NCBI GenBank assembly: GCA_029959085.1 | Contig: JARWIR010000016.1 | Location: forward strand, 10,647,441-10,711,440 | Source: Nemophila menziesii | Lineage: Eukaryota > Streptophyta > Magnoliopsida > Boraginales > Hydrophyllaceae | DNA: 64,000 nt | Reading direction: 5' to 3' | In this document: one piece after another, positions 25,196 through 36,158 of the stretch | How the letters are laid out: every line of letters starts with the position of its first letter | Numbering within the stretch: position 1 is the first letter of the stretch | Notes under the pieces: generated by a model | What the model was told of the DNA's origin: nothing | The model's input: the letters and a program-made list of their open reading frames with translations, nothing else | The model's database searches: none | Made by a program: the position numbers and the translations under genes

Positions 25196-25452
25196 GAAAA
25201 GGTACTTTTGAGTACCCAAACTATAAAATAGGACTTTTAGGTACTCAATTTTTTCTTTGTCCAACCGTTAGTGTTTTACGTTATCTCACACATTAAATAT
25301 ACCTTTTAAAATAAAACGAAACCAAGTCCACATAGACTCCACATCATACTTAATGGGTGAGATAACGGAAAACATTAACGGTTAGATAAAAAGAAAAAGT
25401 TAGGTAGCTAAAAGTCTTATTTTACCGTATGAGTATTCAAAAGTCCATTTTC
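25196..25452. mobile_element. 257-bp foldback MITE between the two genes
   Basis: The left arm (from GAAAAGGTACTTTTGAGTAC) and the reverse complement of the right arm (from GAAAATGGACTTTTGAATAC) match for about 100 bp, including 'ccgtta.tgttt.cgttatct'. The core between them is short and AT-rich. A 6-bp direct repeat AAATTC flanks it (25190-25195 and 25453-25458). The transcript of such arms would fold into a long hairpin. The superfamily is not certain. Confidence 0.85.
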
Positions 25453-25752
25453 AAATTCCATGGATAACTGCAGAGTCTTTTTTATTTATTTTTATGTATA
25501 TGGTTTGAAATGTTTAAAGAAATCTATTTTATTATATAGGTTGTTTTCATATATGAGATAATTAGTGAAAAGTCATAAGTATCCTTTACTTTTTGTCAGA
25601 AAAGATCCATATATTATGGCATGTGGCATGACAAAACCAAACTAGTTGACTCTTTCGGCAAAAACTCAAAACATAAATAAGCTAAAAGAAAATAAAACTA
25701 TAAGATCTAATCTCTAGATCCAAAGTTTTGATGATTCCCAAGACATTTACCC

Positions 25753-25760
25753 TATAAAAA
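25753..25760 (+). promoter_or_regulatory. candidate TATA box of the SOL1-like gene
   Basis: TATAAAAA lies 209 bp before the start codon. It is the best TATA match near the gene but rather distant, so a long leader or TATA-less start is possible. Confidence 0.3.
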
Positions 25761-25880
25761 AATCAAGTCATTTTAATTCTCTACCAAAGTTTTTTTTGGT
25801 ATAGAGCTGTACCAAAGTTAGGAAACAAAGTAAAACAAGAAATGTATTTCTTTTCACTTGAGAGTTCTCTGGCTAATCCT

Positions 25881-25886
25881 CACGTG
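25881..25886 (+). promoter_or_regulatory. G-box CACGTG upstream of the SOL1-like gene
   Basis: A perfect CACGTG followed closely by GCACGT lies about 80 bp before the ATG. G-boxes bind bZIP and bHLH factors in plants. Whether it is active, or lies in the 5' UTR, cannot be told from sequence. Confidence 0.4.
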
Positions 25887-25961
25887 CGACGCACGTTGCT
25901 CACTCCGTGAATGTGACCAAAAGACCATCGTTCCATTTCCGTCTTTCATAAGAATTTTTAA

Positions 25962-28900
25962 ATGAAGCTCGTCGTAACTTTCTCTCTCTTATTTCTCTTT
26001 CTAAATTTTGCTTCTTTTTTCCATTCCACTATCGCTAAAGGCGGCCTTCTCAGCTCTAACATCTCAGGTTTTCAACCGTACCTATATACACATAAATTTG
26101 TATATATATTCTATGCATATACATGATTCAATGAAATATATATCGTTTTACTTATACGTATAAATTGCGAAGCTATTCTTAATTACTAATAATTTTACTT
26201 ATTTGGAAACGTATTTGATATAATTAAGGGCTTATATCTCACAAATGATCAGTTGATTTATCTGAATACGCTTTTTAGAACCATTATTGTACATAGTGAA
26301 CTTAAAATTCACTTATGATTATTTGTTCTCAACATTTAATCACTTTTATATTATTTTTCAATTGTTTATTTATTGTGTTTTTCTAGTTTTTTTTTTTTTT
26401 TTAAGTCGAAAATTGTATTTTTCTATTTACCCAGTGTTATATTGGTAATATGATATTGGCACTTGCATTTATTAATGCCTTTTCAACATAATTCAATACA
26501 AGGAGCATATCATTCGAATATGATCATTTATTATATATGGAAATCTATTGTCTATTATAGTAATCTATTTTTTTTTCAATAAAGGGCCAGATAACTTTTT
26601 CGTTTGAACAATGAGTATATTGTTTATTTATATTGATGTCTCTTTTCATGTATAATTAAGGAAAGCATGTAATTACATATTTTAATATCTATATGTAAGA
26701 GGATTAGGGTAGTAATGAATTTGAGAAATGTAATATTTGAACTCTCCGTTACTAAAATACACTTTATAAAGTGTCTTGATATTTTAAATTTGTATTGAGA
26801 AACGTAAATTCTAATATTTTAAATGGGGAATAGGGGAAATATGGAGAAAAATGTCTTATATTCTAAGTAAACTGTCTTTTAAGTGGGCACATATTCAAAA
26901 ACCGGGAGTATAAGTTCTGATTAACTCTAATTTTGATAAAATGAAGTATATTAGAAGATAATTATGGGATAACATTCAATTTGCAAGATAAATATGTATA
27001 AGTTCATTTTGAATTCATTTTGTCCTCTCTTTGTCTATCTGATTATTCAAGAACATTCAATTTAAAAGTTTTTAGTAATTTAATTTATATGATTAACTAA
27101 CTTTGTCTTCAATAGGTTATGTAGGATCAGTGAGGCATTTATTTGCCGAACAATTTATAACTGAAGAAGCGTATCGACAAAATCTGTATGTTCAAGACAA
27201 TTAAATTTTCCTCTCATTTATAAGCACTCTTCTTTACAGAACTGCATGATATGTATATATATTCTTTTTTGCACTTTGTGTTCAGTGACAAATTAGCACA
27301 AGGGTACATGACTAACTCAGAACTCGAAAAATCTATGAAGGCATTTCATAATAGATGCACTAATATATCAAGATTATACAGGTAATATCGATATAGTAAT
27401 TAAAATAAGTATTGTTTCACTACACTGCTCTGTTAATATCTGATTCAATCCTGTTTTTGGAATCTATCAACAGTATTGGAAAGAGTGTCCTTGGTGTTCC
27501 ACTGGTATTTTTTTCGTAATTAGGGTCATTAATTAGTCAATTCTTGTTTAATTGAAGTTTTATATGTAATATCTGTTTATTCATTTACTTTTTACAGTGG
27601 GTGATTGAAATTTCTGATAATCCTGGGAAGGATGATACTAAACCTGCATTTAAGGTAATTAGGAATCATTAGTGAGACTAGTTACTAATTATTGTTTTGT
27701 GTTGTATTTTAAAATAAAAATGTTCTTGTGATTAATTTGGGGAATAGCCTTAACATTGCAGTTTATTGGTAATGTTCATGGAGATGAACCAGTTGGTCGT
27801 GAACTTTTATTACTTCTAGCAAATTGGCTTTGCGATAATTACATGAAGGACTCTTTGGTAATTTCTCTCTACTTTTATAGTAAATTTAACATTCATTGTT
27901 GATAATTATGAGAGATTTTGTTAGTATGTAATGAGTTTTTGATGTGTGTTGTAACAGGCAAGTTTTATTGTAAATAATGTTCATCTTCATTTACTTCCAT
28001 CAATGAATCCAGATGCATATACACGAAGGACACGTGAAAATGCAAATAATATTGACTTAAACCGTGATTTTCCTGATCAGGTACTATTTATCTTTCATAT
28101 TTCAAATCGACCCTATTCTTTAGACTGGATTGTATATGAAATATGAAATATGAATGAGCATCTGTTTGTTTAACTTAATTTTCACTTTAATCAGAAATAC
28201 TAATTCTCAAAAGCTTCACTGACATGAAAATGACATAATAGTTCTTTCCCATGAATAACAATATGGATTCAAGACAACCTGAAACTAAAGCAATCATGAA
28301 ATGGATGGCTGAGATTCATTTCACTGGATCTGCTAGTTTACATGGGGTACACTTTCTTCTTCTCTTTCTAGTACCCATGTAGTTTATATAGAATCTATAG
28401 ATACACTAATATTGCATCTCACTATTTATAGGGAGCACTTGTTGCAAATTATCCATGGGATGGTACAGAGGATCGAAAGTAAGCTCAATATTTCATATGC
28501 TTTCTCTTCAAATTTAAATCCATAATTTGTCTATTTTATAGGAAAAATTACTATGCATGCCCTGATGATAAAACATTCAGATTTATGGCAAGTATATATA
28601 GTGAATCACACCATAACATGTCTATAAGCCAAGAATTTCCTGGTGGAATTACAAATGGAGCATTTTGGTAAGTAAGTAAGACTGCATAAGAATATATAGT
28701 TCTTGCAGTTTATAATACTATTTTCTCAATAGTTTTGTGTTTTTTTTTTGTTTTTGTTTGTTGTGAAAATGTGTACAGGCTATTCAAAAAACCTGCTTCT
28801 TCATCATATGCAGGTATCCAATATATGGAGGCATGCAAGACTGGAATTATATACATAGTGATTGTTTTGAATTAACTTTGGAGATCAGTGATAATAAATG

Positions 28901-29727
28901 GCCTCATTCTAGTGAGGTTTGATTTATTATACTCAATTTTCTTTGCTTTTTGTTAGGCTTATTTATAATTCTTTCTTTTATGTATAGCTTCCTACTCTAT
29001 GGGAATACAATAAAATGAGCATGTTAAATCTTGTTGCAAGTCTAGCCAAGGTAACTTTTGATTTTTGTTGTGTGATATTTTAAAATATTGATAAATTATT
29101 TTATAAATATAGACAGGTGTACATGGTAGAATTTTCTCATCAAATCATGGTAAACCTGTGCCTGCAACTATTACCGTCAAGGGTATAGATTACAAGGTAT
29201 ATTTCACTTTATTATTGCTAAGGTTTTATCAATTAAATATACTAAGGGATGATACTAATCCCTTAACTAATGAGCAGATTAAAGCTAGCAAATCATTTGC
29301 TTATTATCATAGATTATTGGCTCCTGGAGAGAAATATGAAGGTACTGTGAAGTTGTTAAAAATTAGATAGTAAGAAAACTAAAATGAAATTGATTTTTTT
29401 AAAAAAATTTAAATTGCAGTTATAGCAAGCATGGGAGGTTACAGATCAAAGAGTAAATGTATTGTACTAGGAGATGAAGCCATGACAGTGCATTTTGATT
29501 TAGACCCAATAGTTAATGGTGAGGATGTTACATTACAAAGGGAATGTGATTGCAATTTTGATAATAGTTGCAACGTTACATTCATTGAGTTCTTGCCTAG
29601 ATCATACGTAGGATTTTCTCTTGTTTTGGTTTTAATTTTGGTATTCCTTTGTTTTTTAATGAAGAAGAGGAAACTAATATTAAAAACAAGAGAGGTGGTA
29701 GGGAAAAAGCGACTTCTTGTTGTATAA
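25962..29727 (+). CDS. SOL1: zinc metallocarboxypeptidase, SOL1 / carboxypeptidase D type (15 exons)
   Basis: I predict exons 25962-26067, 27116-27185, 27286-27381, 27474-27504, 27598-27654, 27762-27857, 27958-28080, 28242-28346, 28432-28478, 28542-28667, 28814-28916, 28988-29050, 29113-29196, 29278-29341 and 29420-29727. All introns are GT-AG and the frame holds throughout, giving 492 aa. Family role: removal of C-terminal Arg/Lys from peptides in the secretory or endosomal path; Arabidopsis SOL1 processes CLE19 precursor. A signal peptide covers residues 1-25. The M14 domain has zinc ligands H126 and E129 (HGDEP) and H227 (SLHGG), with catalytic E309 in ELTLEIS. A transthyretin-like domain follows from about residue 342. 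A membrane helix lies at about 453-470 with a basic KKRK stop and a short cytosolic tail. It is downstream of, and co-directional with, RH21. Confidence 0.93.
26068..27115 (+). other. intron 1 of the SOL1-like gene (1048 bp)
   Basis: It runs from GTTTTC to TCAATAG. It is AT-rich with poly-T tracts, and I see no other feature in it. It is by far the longest intron of the gene; a long first intron is common in plants. Confidence 0.85.
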
Positions 29728-29939
29728 TTATTTTATTTATATAGTTCCAGGATTTTAATTTCTTGTCATCTGACTTTATATGTTTATGATATGATATGCT
29801 GCTTGAGAAGCTGATCATTAGTGGTCTTTCTGAGTTGCCAAAATTATAGATGTTTGGTTCAAGATTTATCACGTGATGGATTGGCTTATGAACATTTAGA
29901 TATATGCTTCAATTTAAGGTACATGAGAAACTTTAAAAG
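29728..29939. other. 3' flank of the SOL1-like gene
   Basis: AT-rich sequence expected to hold the 3' UTR. No further gene is seen before the LINE remnant begins at about 29940. Confidence 0.5.
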
Positions 29940-30545
29940 AATCTTTTGCTTCAACTTTAGACCCATGACGGGTATACATACTACTTAGGAAGGAAGATTT
30001 GTTTCCAATGTTACGTAATTAAAGTATTCTTCTTTTTGTCAAAGTATTTCATAAACGATAATATCATACACATACTACTACAACTACATATTATATACAC
30101 GGCTGGCTCTAACCAAATTCTATTTTAGATAAATCGGGCATCATGTTCAAAAAAAAGTATTCTTTTCACTTGTGCCACATGGTTTAATGTTCTTAGTTAT
30201 ACTGTCTTTTCACAGACCAGAATGTGACAGAAGTTTAAGATAGGGACCATTTGATCCTATGAACAACGTGAGACCGGCTTACTATTTATTGATACCTTGA
30301 ATGATTTTGGAGTTGTCAAAATAAATAAGTTTACTTACTCCAATTAAGTGAATTGCCTCCTTAGTAGCTTTGAAAACAACCATGGCTTCTTCTTCCTCTT
30401 CTTTTGGGCCTTTACGTGTAATAATGTCATTACTTCTCCCATTTGTATATGTTCTCTTGTTGTGTTATTTATTTTGATGATCGTAACACCTATTAATTGA
30501 TTCTTTGTGATACATGACAAATCATAAAAAAAAACAATTTCTTTA

Positions 30546-31930
30546 CGAGGAAATTACTTTTAGAAGTCCAAAAAACCAAAAAATTATCTACAAATTCTAA
30601 CTAAAAAACCATTCTAACAAAGGTTTAAGTTAAATTTTTTAGTTGGATCTTTTACCCTTATACCTCTACTCAATTCGGTATTGGTACATACCAATACTTT
30701 TAAGTTTTATACAAACCAATATTTATGTGTTTGGAACGCACCAATTTTTCTGAGTTTGGTACGTACCAAATGCTTTTTATATTCGTTTTTACGTTTTACG
30801 GTCACTAATAGTATTTTTCTAGACGTATGGAGGATTTTCGTCTATGTCGAGATCTACCTATTGGTACGCGCCAAACAAAGTTTTTCTCGGAAAAACAATA
30901 CACAAATATTTTTCCCGACAAAAACGAATCGATACATTCCAAACAAACCACTTTGGTACATTCCAAATACATCGTGTTGGTATATTCCAAACACATCTAA
31001 ATCTAGATCTTAAAAACAAACAAAATCGTTTTACAATGTAATTTGGAATAAAAAAGAAAAAGAGAAATACTTAATCAAAAATAAGAAAAAGAAATAAAAA
31101 ACGGTTAATGGATCGGAGGAAGTCGATGGATCGGAGCGTGATGGTGGAGCGTGGTGGTGGTGCAGCGAACTGGCGAGGCGACATGGTAACGAGGTCAGAG
31201 TGTCGGAGTGCTGGAGTGCTGGATAGCGGCGCTGTGAGGCGGCGGTGTGTGCATGAGAGAGGCTTCGTGCGGCGGTGTGTGCTGGAGAGAGGCTTCATGC
31301 GGCGTTGTGTGCTAGAGAGCGGTGTGGACGAGATCAGAGTCACGAACCCGGTCCTTGGGCGGCAAGATTGCTCGTGGAGATCGAAGGAGCGGCGCTGGAT
31401 ATGGAAGGGTGAGACAATGACGCCATGGCCATGGCCATGCCGGTGAGAAGCAGAGTCGGCCGAGATCTGGACGAAACCGGTGCAGAAGGTGAGAAGAGCA
31501 GCTACCTTCCATGGAGGCGTGATTTCTTGTGAAGAGTAGCGGAGGTCTAGGGGCAGTGGGAAGATAATAAGGTGGGAAGGTGGGAAGGTGGGGAGGCGAC
31601 ATAAGTGTGTAGAGAGAACAACTAGGGTGAGAAGGTGGTGGAGCGGTGGCGGAGCGGTGCTGATGGAAGGTGAGGGGCTGGTGTTATTGGAAGGCGCGAG
31701 AGAGTAGGGCGATGGGTTAGGCTAGAGAGCAAGGCTTGTTAGAGAGAGGGAGGGGCCAATCTGAAAAAAAAACCTAATATGGTTTTTGTTTTGTTTTAGT
31801 TTTTACTAGTATAAGAGGAGTTGGGGGCTCTTTGAGATTTTTTATTTCTGGTTGGTTTAATTAATTTGGTTAAAAGTAGAATGTTATGAGTATTATGGAA
31901 GTTGTTTGGGATTTTTAAAATAGTTGCCCC
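30546..31930. mobile_element. non-autonomous TIR DNA transposon (1385 bp) inside the LINE
   Basis: The ends pair imperfectly: GAGGAAATTACTTTTA on the left, GGGGCAACTATTTTA on the right (complement). The flanks TTTCTTTA (30538-30545) and TTTCTTCA (31931-31938) agree at 7 of 8 positions, which would fit a hAT (8 bp) or Mutator-like (9 bp) insertion. Comparison with the undisturbed A2-B2 junction at about 33028 shows that the segment is inserted. The left third carries repeated TTGGTAC/GTACCAA palindromes. The right part (31090-31760) is G-rich. Overlapping frames on both strands (such as 31108-31446) are low-complexity, and I do not call them genes. Confidence 0.65.
30677..31000. repeat. cluster of TTGGTAC...CCAA palindromic words
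   Basis: At least seven words of the form (T)TTGGTAC(R)YACCAA(T), some degraded, occur in 320 bp: near 30683, 30713, 30732, 30757, 30863, 30933, 30954 and 30981. Examples are ATTGGTACATACCAAT, TTTGGTACGTACCAAA and ATTGGTACGCGCCAAA. Spacing is irregular (about 20-105 bp). Confidence 0.75.
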
Positions 31931-34128
31931 TTTCTTCATTTGTGGTTGACACTCGTTGGACTTCTTCATGTGTTGTTACATGACTCGACTCTTGAATGTG
32001 ATTGTCCCAATATGTACCGAAAAGTTATGTCATCTGGTGCTCAACAGTCAAATAAATGTTATTGACATCAAACTTCTTTCCTTCATAGTGGACGAATCTT
32101 TTTGTTTTCCATATATTCCGCATGATATATAATATGTAAAAGGCTTAACTTATTATTCCAACCAAAATTTTCATAGACTTGTATAACATTCTCTTTTTCA
32201 GTCATCAATTAGTTTTTCGTAAATTCTTTTATTTTCTTCTTGTGAACTGTCAATTCTTTATTTGTAACTTTTTACGTCAATTCTTGTTCCATACGCTTGT
32301 CTTCATTTTATAATTCTGTCAATTCTAAGTCCGTTAATTTTTAAGGTCGTGTAGCGACTCAACTACTCTCATGACATGAAAGTAAAAGGTGATTAACCGT
32401 TTCGACTGTCTTTAAAACAATCTTTTGCTTCAACTTTAGACCCATGACGGGTATACATACTACTTAGGAAGGAAGATCTTGTTTCCAATGTTACGTAATT
32501 AAAGTATTCTTCTTTTTGTCAAAGTATTTCATTAAACGATAATATGATCCACATACTATTACAACTACATATTATATACACTGCTGGCTCTAACCAAATT
32601 CTATTCTAGAGAAATCGGACATCATGTTCAAAAAAGTATTTTTTTTCACTTGTGCCACATGGTTTAGTGTTCTTAGTTATACTGTCAGCGAGTTAGTTCA
32701 CATACCAGAATATGACAGAAGTTTAAGATAGGGACTATCTTCTTCCAACTTTTTAATCCCATGAACAACCTGACTGGCTTACAATTCATTGATACCTTGA
32801 ATGATTTTGGGGTTGTCAGATAAAATAAGTTTACTTACTCCAATTAAGTGAATTGCCTCCTTGGTAGCCTTAAAAACAACCATGGCTCTTTCTTCTTCTT
32901 CTGGGCCTCTACGTGTCATTACTTCTCTCATTTGTACATGTATATGTTCCTTGTTGTGTTATTTATTTTGATGACCGTAACACTATAAATTGATTCTTTG
33001 TGATACATGACAAATTACAAAGAAAAACATTTATGGTTGACACTTGTTGGACTTCTTCATGTGTTGTTACATGACTCGACTCTTGAATGTGATTGTCCCA
33101 ACATGTACCAGAAAAATTATGTCATCTGGTGCTCAATAGTGAAATAAATATTATTGACATTAAACTTCTTTCCTTTATAGTGTATGAAACTTTTTATTTT
33201 CCACATATTCTACATGGTATATAATACGTCAATTTATTAAGTGATGTATTAGCTTAGAATTCCATGATCCAAGGTCTCCTTGTAACAAAAAAAATATAAT
33301 ACGTCAAAGGCTTAACTTTTTATCCAAGCCAAATTTTCCATAGGCTTGTATAACTTTAAGTATTCATTCCATTAGTTTAACTTGTCTCTTTTTTTAGTCA
33401 TCAGTTAGTTTTTTGTCATCTCTTTTGCTTTCTTCTTGTGAACTGTCAATTCCTTATTTGTAAGTTTTTCTGTCAGTTCTTGTTATGTACTCATGTCTTC
33501 ATTTGATATTTCTGCCAGTTATAAGTCCGTTAATTTTTAAGGTCGTGTAGCGACTCAACTATTCTCATGATATGAAAGAAAAAGGTGATTAACCGTGTTT
33601 TGACTGTCTCATAACACATGAAACATCAAATAAAAGGTGATTAACCGTGTTTCGACTGTCTCATAACACATGAAACAATTTGTTGTTGATGAAAATTTTC
33701 GGCGTGCCAGATTTTTTGTCGTTGGAAGTGTATTATTGCGTCCCTTACATGAAAATATTTGTTGAAACATTGGTGCTCTAGACCGCGTTCCAACTTTTGG
33801 GGTCTCTATGCTCCTCCATTACTAATGATTGTGGTTTATTTTTTAATATTTCATTAATCTGTGTATGATATCCACATTTTGTTGTATATATTCCATATTT
33901 CGTATTAGACCACATTAACACGCCTTCCTTGTCTGGTTGCGAAAGTTTGATAATATTTATTGCCATTCATGCTGGTTCTAGAAAGTTTCTGTCCAAATTT
34001 AACTGTTATCATCCTTCGCACTGTACTGAGTTGACATCCATCTGGTCTTTGTAGAAGAATATTTACATCAATCCATCTATTCTTCGATATGTTGGTTGTC
34101 TCTCTTGTCCTAGTGAGGTACTGACCTT

Positions 34129-35361
34129 TGCGTCCCCCGTTAATAAAATAAGCGACAAATAATAGAGGAGTGACTCCGCAGAGTTTGAATCGTAGTTTAG
34201 CAAGAATGATTAGTAGGGTTATCGTTCACATGGGTTGATTGCGATTAAAGGTTTTCAATTGTAATGTAAATGCATGGAGTTTGTAATTTAAATAACGCAA
34301 CACTAAGATAAAATAGAAATATTTGTTTCGATTCTTTGATGATGATTAACAACTAGAGACAAGATAACTGTACATGAACTTAAACTAAGAATGATAAGCA
34401 AATAATAATAGAAATAAACAACTAAAGTAAATAGAATTTATTCGATGAAAGAAATGCTTGAGGATATTGCTAGTAATAAACTATGCCTCTAATTGACTTT
34501 GTTATTCACAATGGCGAGTGGTTTTGTTGTTCATATTAATCGGGATTCTAGTCAATCTAAGTCCCAACAAGGGCGAACCTAGATCTCTACCTTAATCATC
34601 CTCTCGACTATCGGGTAGGCTTAAGTCCCTCTTACCCTAATGACTACCTAGCGTACTCATATCGTCTGATAAAAGGCACTAGGTGCATGTATACTAGTTC
34701 TGTAATCTTCCCCCCTCCCCACACCCACCCGGGTGTTAGGTCAATTGGGACAGCTCTTGCTACTTTGGTCGGAGCACAAGAGTAATTATAACACGTATAC
34801 AAACAATGGAAATATAATTAAATCTAAATATCAATTGAACATCTCAATGTGTTATCCCAAATAGAATAACATAATCAATTAACTAACATAATGCATTACA
34901 AAATCATCCTCAAGCAGGTAAAGTTTAGCTCATATTCGATTTAACACTAATGAAATAAGAACTAATTAAAACTAAAGACAAATTCATATTTAAAACTAAA
35001 AATAAAGTAATGTTACTAATGATGATAAAGGGATATGATGATTGGTTGAGGTAGAATTCCTAGGTTCATGGACAAACCCTTATTCTTCCCTTTTCTTTCT
35101 CTTCTGGCGCTTTCCTACTCTTCTGAACTGATTATTTGTTCCTCTGGATAATGTTGCATAATGATGGATATCAAATGGGGGATGGAAAATGAGCTTATAT
35201 AGGGTCCAAAAACGTTATATACTCTTTAGGTTTATGAAATTAGGTTTAGAAGGGCCCAACCTGTTTTTACTTAACCAGATTTCTAGTTTGAACCACAGCA
35301 GGTGCAAATGTCATAATTTCTTTATCTTAACTTTGAATTGAGTGACGTCACTTGCCACGCG
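34129..35361 (-). mobile_element. probable solo LTR (1233 bp), same subfamily as 1-1088
   Basis: The reverse strand resembles the window-start LTR over most of its length and ends GGGGACGCA. A perfect 5-bp repeat ACCTT flanks it (34124-34128 and 35362-35366). On its own strand the LTR would start CG rather than TG, which I read as a T-to-C change. The conflict with the canonical TG keeps my confidence moderate. It interrupts the LINE/LTR patchwork. Confidence 0.6.
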
Positions 35362-35379
35362 ACCTTGAATTCAAGCTCT

Positions 35380-35645
35380 TTCAATTTATTGTCTTTTAAT
35401 TTATTTAGTTTAATCATTCATCTCTCTATCAATCATATTTGTCTCCTGTCTTTTAATTATTAATTGCTACTCTACTCTTTTAATCCCCGTGTATAACACA
35501 CTTAGTCCCTGAGAACGAATCTGACTTACTATTAAAACTTGCATACGTCTTGTAATACTTGCACTACCGTGTTTAGTCTAGGGTGATTAGTGCATTATTT
35601 TCCGTATTTATTTATCATATTTTTATCACACCCTAGGCGACACCA
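35380..35645 (+). mobile_element. 3' fragment of a TGATGTCTCC-family LTR
   Basis: The pattern CCCTGAGAACGAATCTGAC, TTGCATACG.CTTG and CACACCCTAGGCGACACCA matches the 3' quarter of the LTRs at 3983 and 20408. The 5' part is missing. It ends exactly where a Copia pol frame resumes (35646), which suggests it was inserted in that Copia copy. Confidence 0.65.
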
Positions 35646-35830
35646 CATATCCAACACAATAGAACCAAACATATAGAGACTAGGAACCACTTCATTAGAT
35701 ATCATACACAAAAAGGTGATATTGCATTATAGTTTTTAGAATTCACCAACCAACTAGCCGACATCTTTATGAACCACCCCCTCAGGATCAATTTGAAATT
35801 TTAGAAGAGAAATTGGTATGATCATCCTAT
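35646..35830 (+). pseudogene. Copia pol RNase H C-terminal remnant
   Basis: Frame 1 reads HIQHNRTKHIETRNHFIR, then QKGDIAL, two stops and NQLADIFMNHPL. This is the classic C-terminal block of Copia RNase H (TKHI..R.HF...QLADIFTK.L). The remainder upstream is lost. Confidence 0.85.
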
Positions 35831-36158
35831 AGGCTGATTATACTTTTATTGTTATTTTTACACATGTCTAACTCTTTTTTATAAAGACAAAGGAGGAGAA
35901 GAAGCTCAATCATGTTTTTGCTCATATATGAATAAGGGAAGTTATATTATATTTCACGCAATATGTGAGGGGGATTCATGCCTATTGAAGACTCCATTAT
36001 GTGCAAAAGATGTTCTCAAAAATTACATTCTCTTTGTTTTTTCTTCATTCACAATGTGAGCGGGAGACATGCCTATTGAAAACTCCATATTTTATACATT
36101 TAATTTCTTGATCATGATCTCTTTGTGCATAATTTTTCATCATCAAAAAGGGGAAGAA
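35831..36158 (+). other. 3' untranslated part and polypurine tract of the Copia element
   Basis: Non-coding, with a small duplication ('gaggggga.tcatgcctattgaa.actcca' near 35968 and 36058). It ends with the purine tract AAAAAGGGGAAGAA at 36145-36158, directly before the LTR start. Confidence 0.65.

Larger units (their letters stand above)
29940..33600 (-). repeat. about 1.1-kb tandem duplication (A-B-A'-B') in the LINE tail
   Basis: A1 (29940-30540) matches A2 (32419-33028), and B1 (31939-32404) matches B2 (33030-33600), with substitutions and small indels. Taking out the 1.4-kb insertion leaves two head-to-tail units of about 1.1 kb. At the far end, 'aaaggtgattaaccgtgtttcgactgtctc' is itself duplicated with a period of about 50 bp (33585-33680). 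Confidence 0.88.
29940..34128 (-). pseudogene. decayed LINE with tandemly duplicated 3' part
   Basis: Read on the minus strand, the right end (about 34110-33700, including the frame 33966-33778 with MWSNTKYGIYTTKCGYHTQ) is the region just before the zf-RVT domain. Then follow a linker (33600-33030) and an RNase H-like part (33028-32419, with ILSDNPKIIQGINEL and KLEEDSPY). The same linker and RNase H part then occur again (32404-31939 and 30540-29940). The second copy is split by a TIR element at 30546-31930. Stops and frameshifts are frequent. The element's 3' end abuts the 3' flank of the SOL1-like gene, tail to tail. Confidence 0.75.

Noticed and set aside
27281..29427. Extra retained-intron reading in the SOL1-like gene (frames at 29158-29370 crossing intron 13)
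   Set aside because: The frame crosses a GT-AG intron whose removal gives the conserved transthyretin-like domain; the intron part has no similarity to the family.
31108..31602. Overlapping open frames on both strands of about 100 codons in the G-rich core of the TIR element
   Set aside because: Frames open on both strands in repetitive G-rich DNA, Arg/Gly-rich or Ser/Pro-rich products, no domain, inside a transposon.
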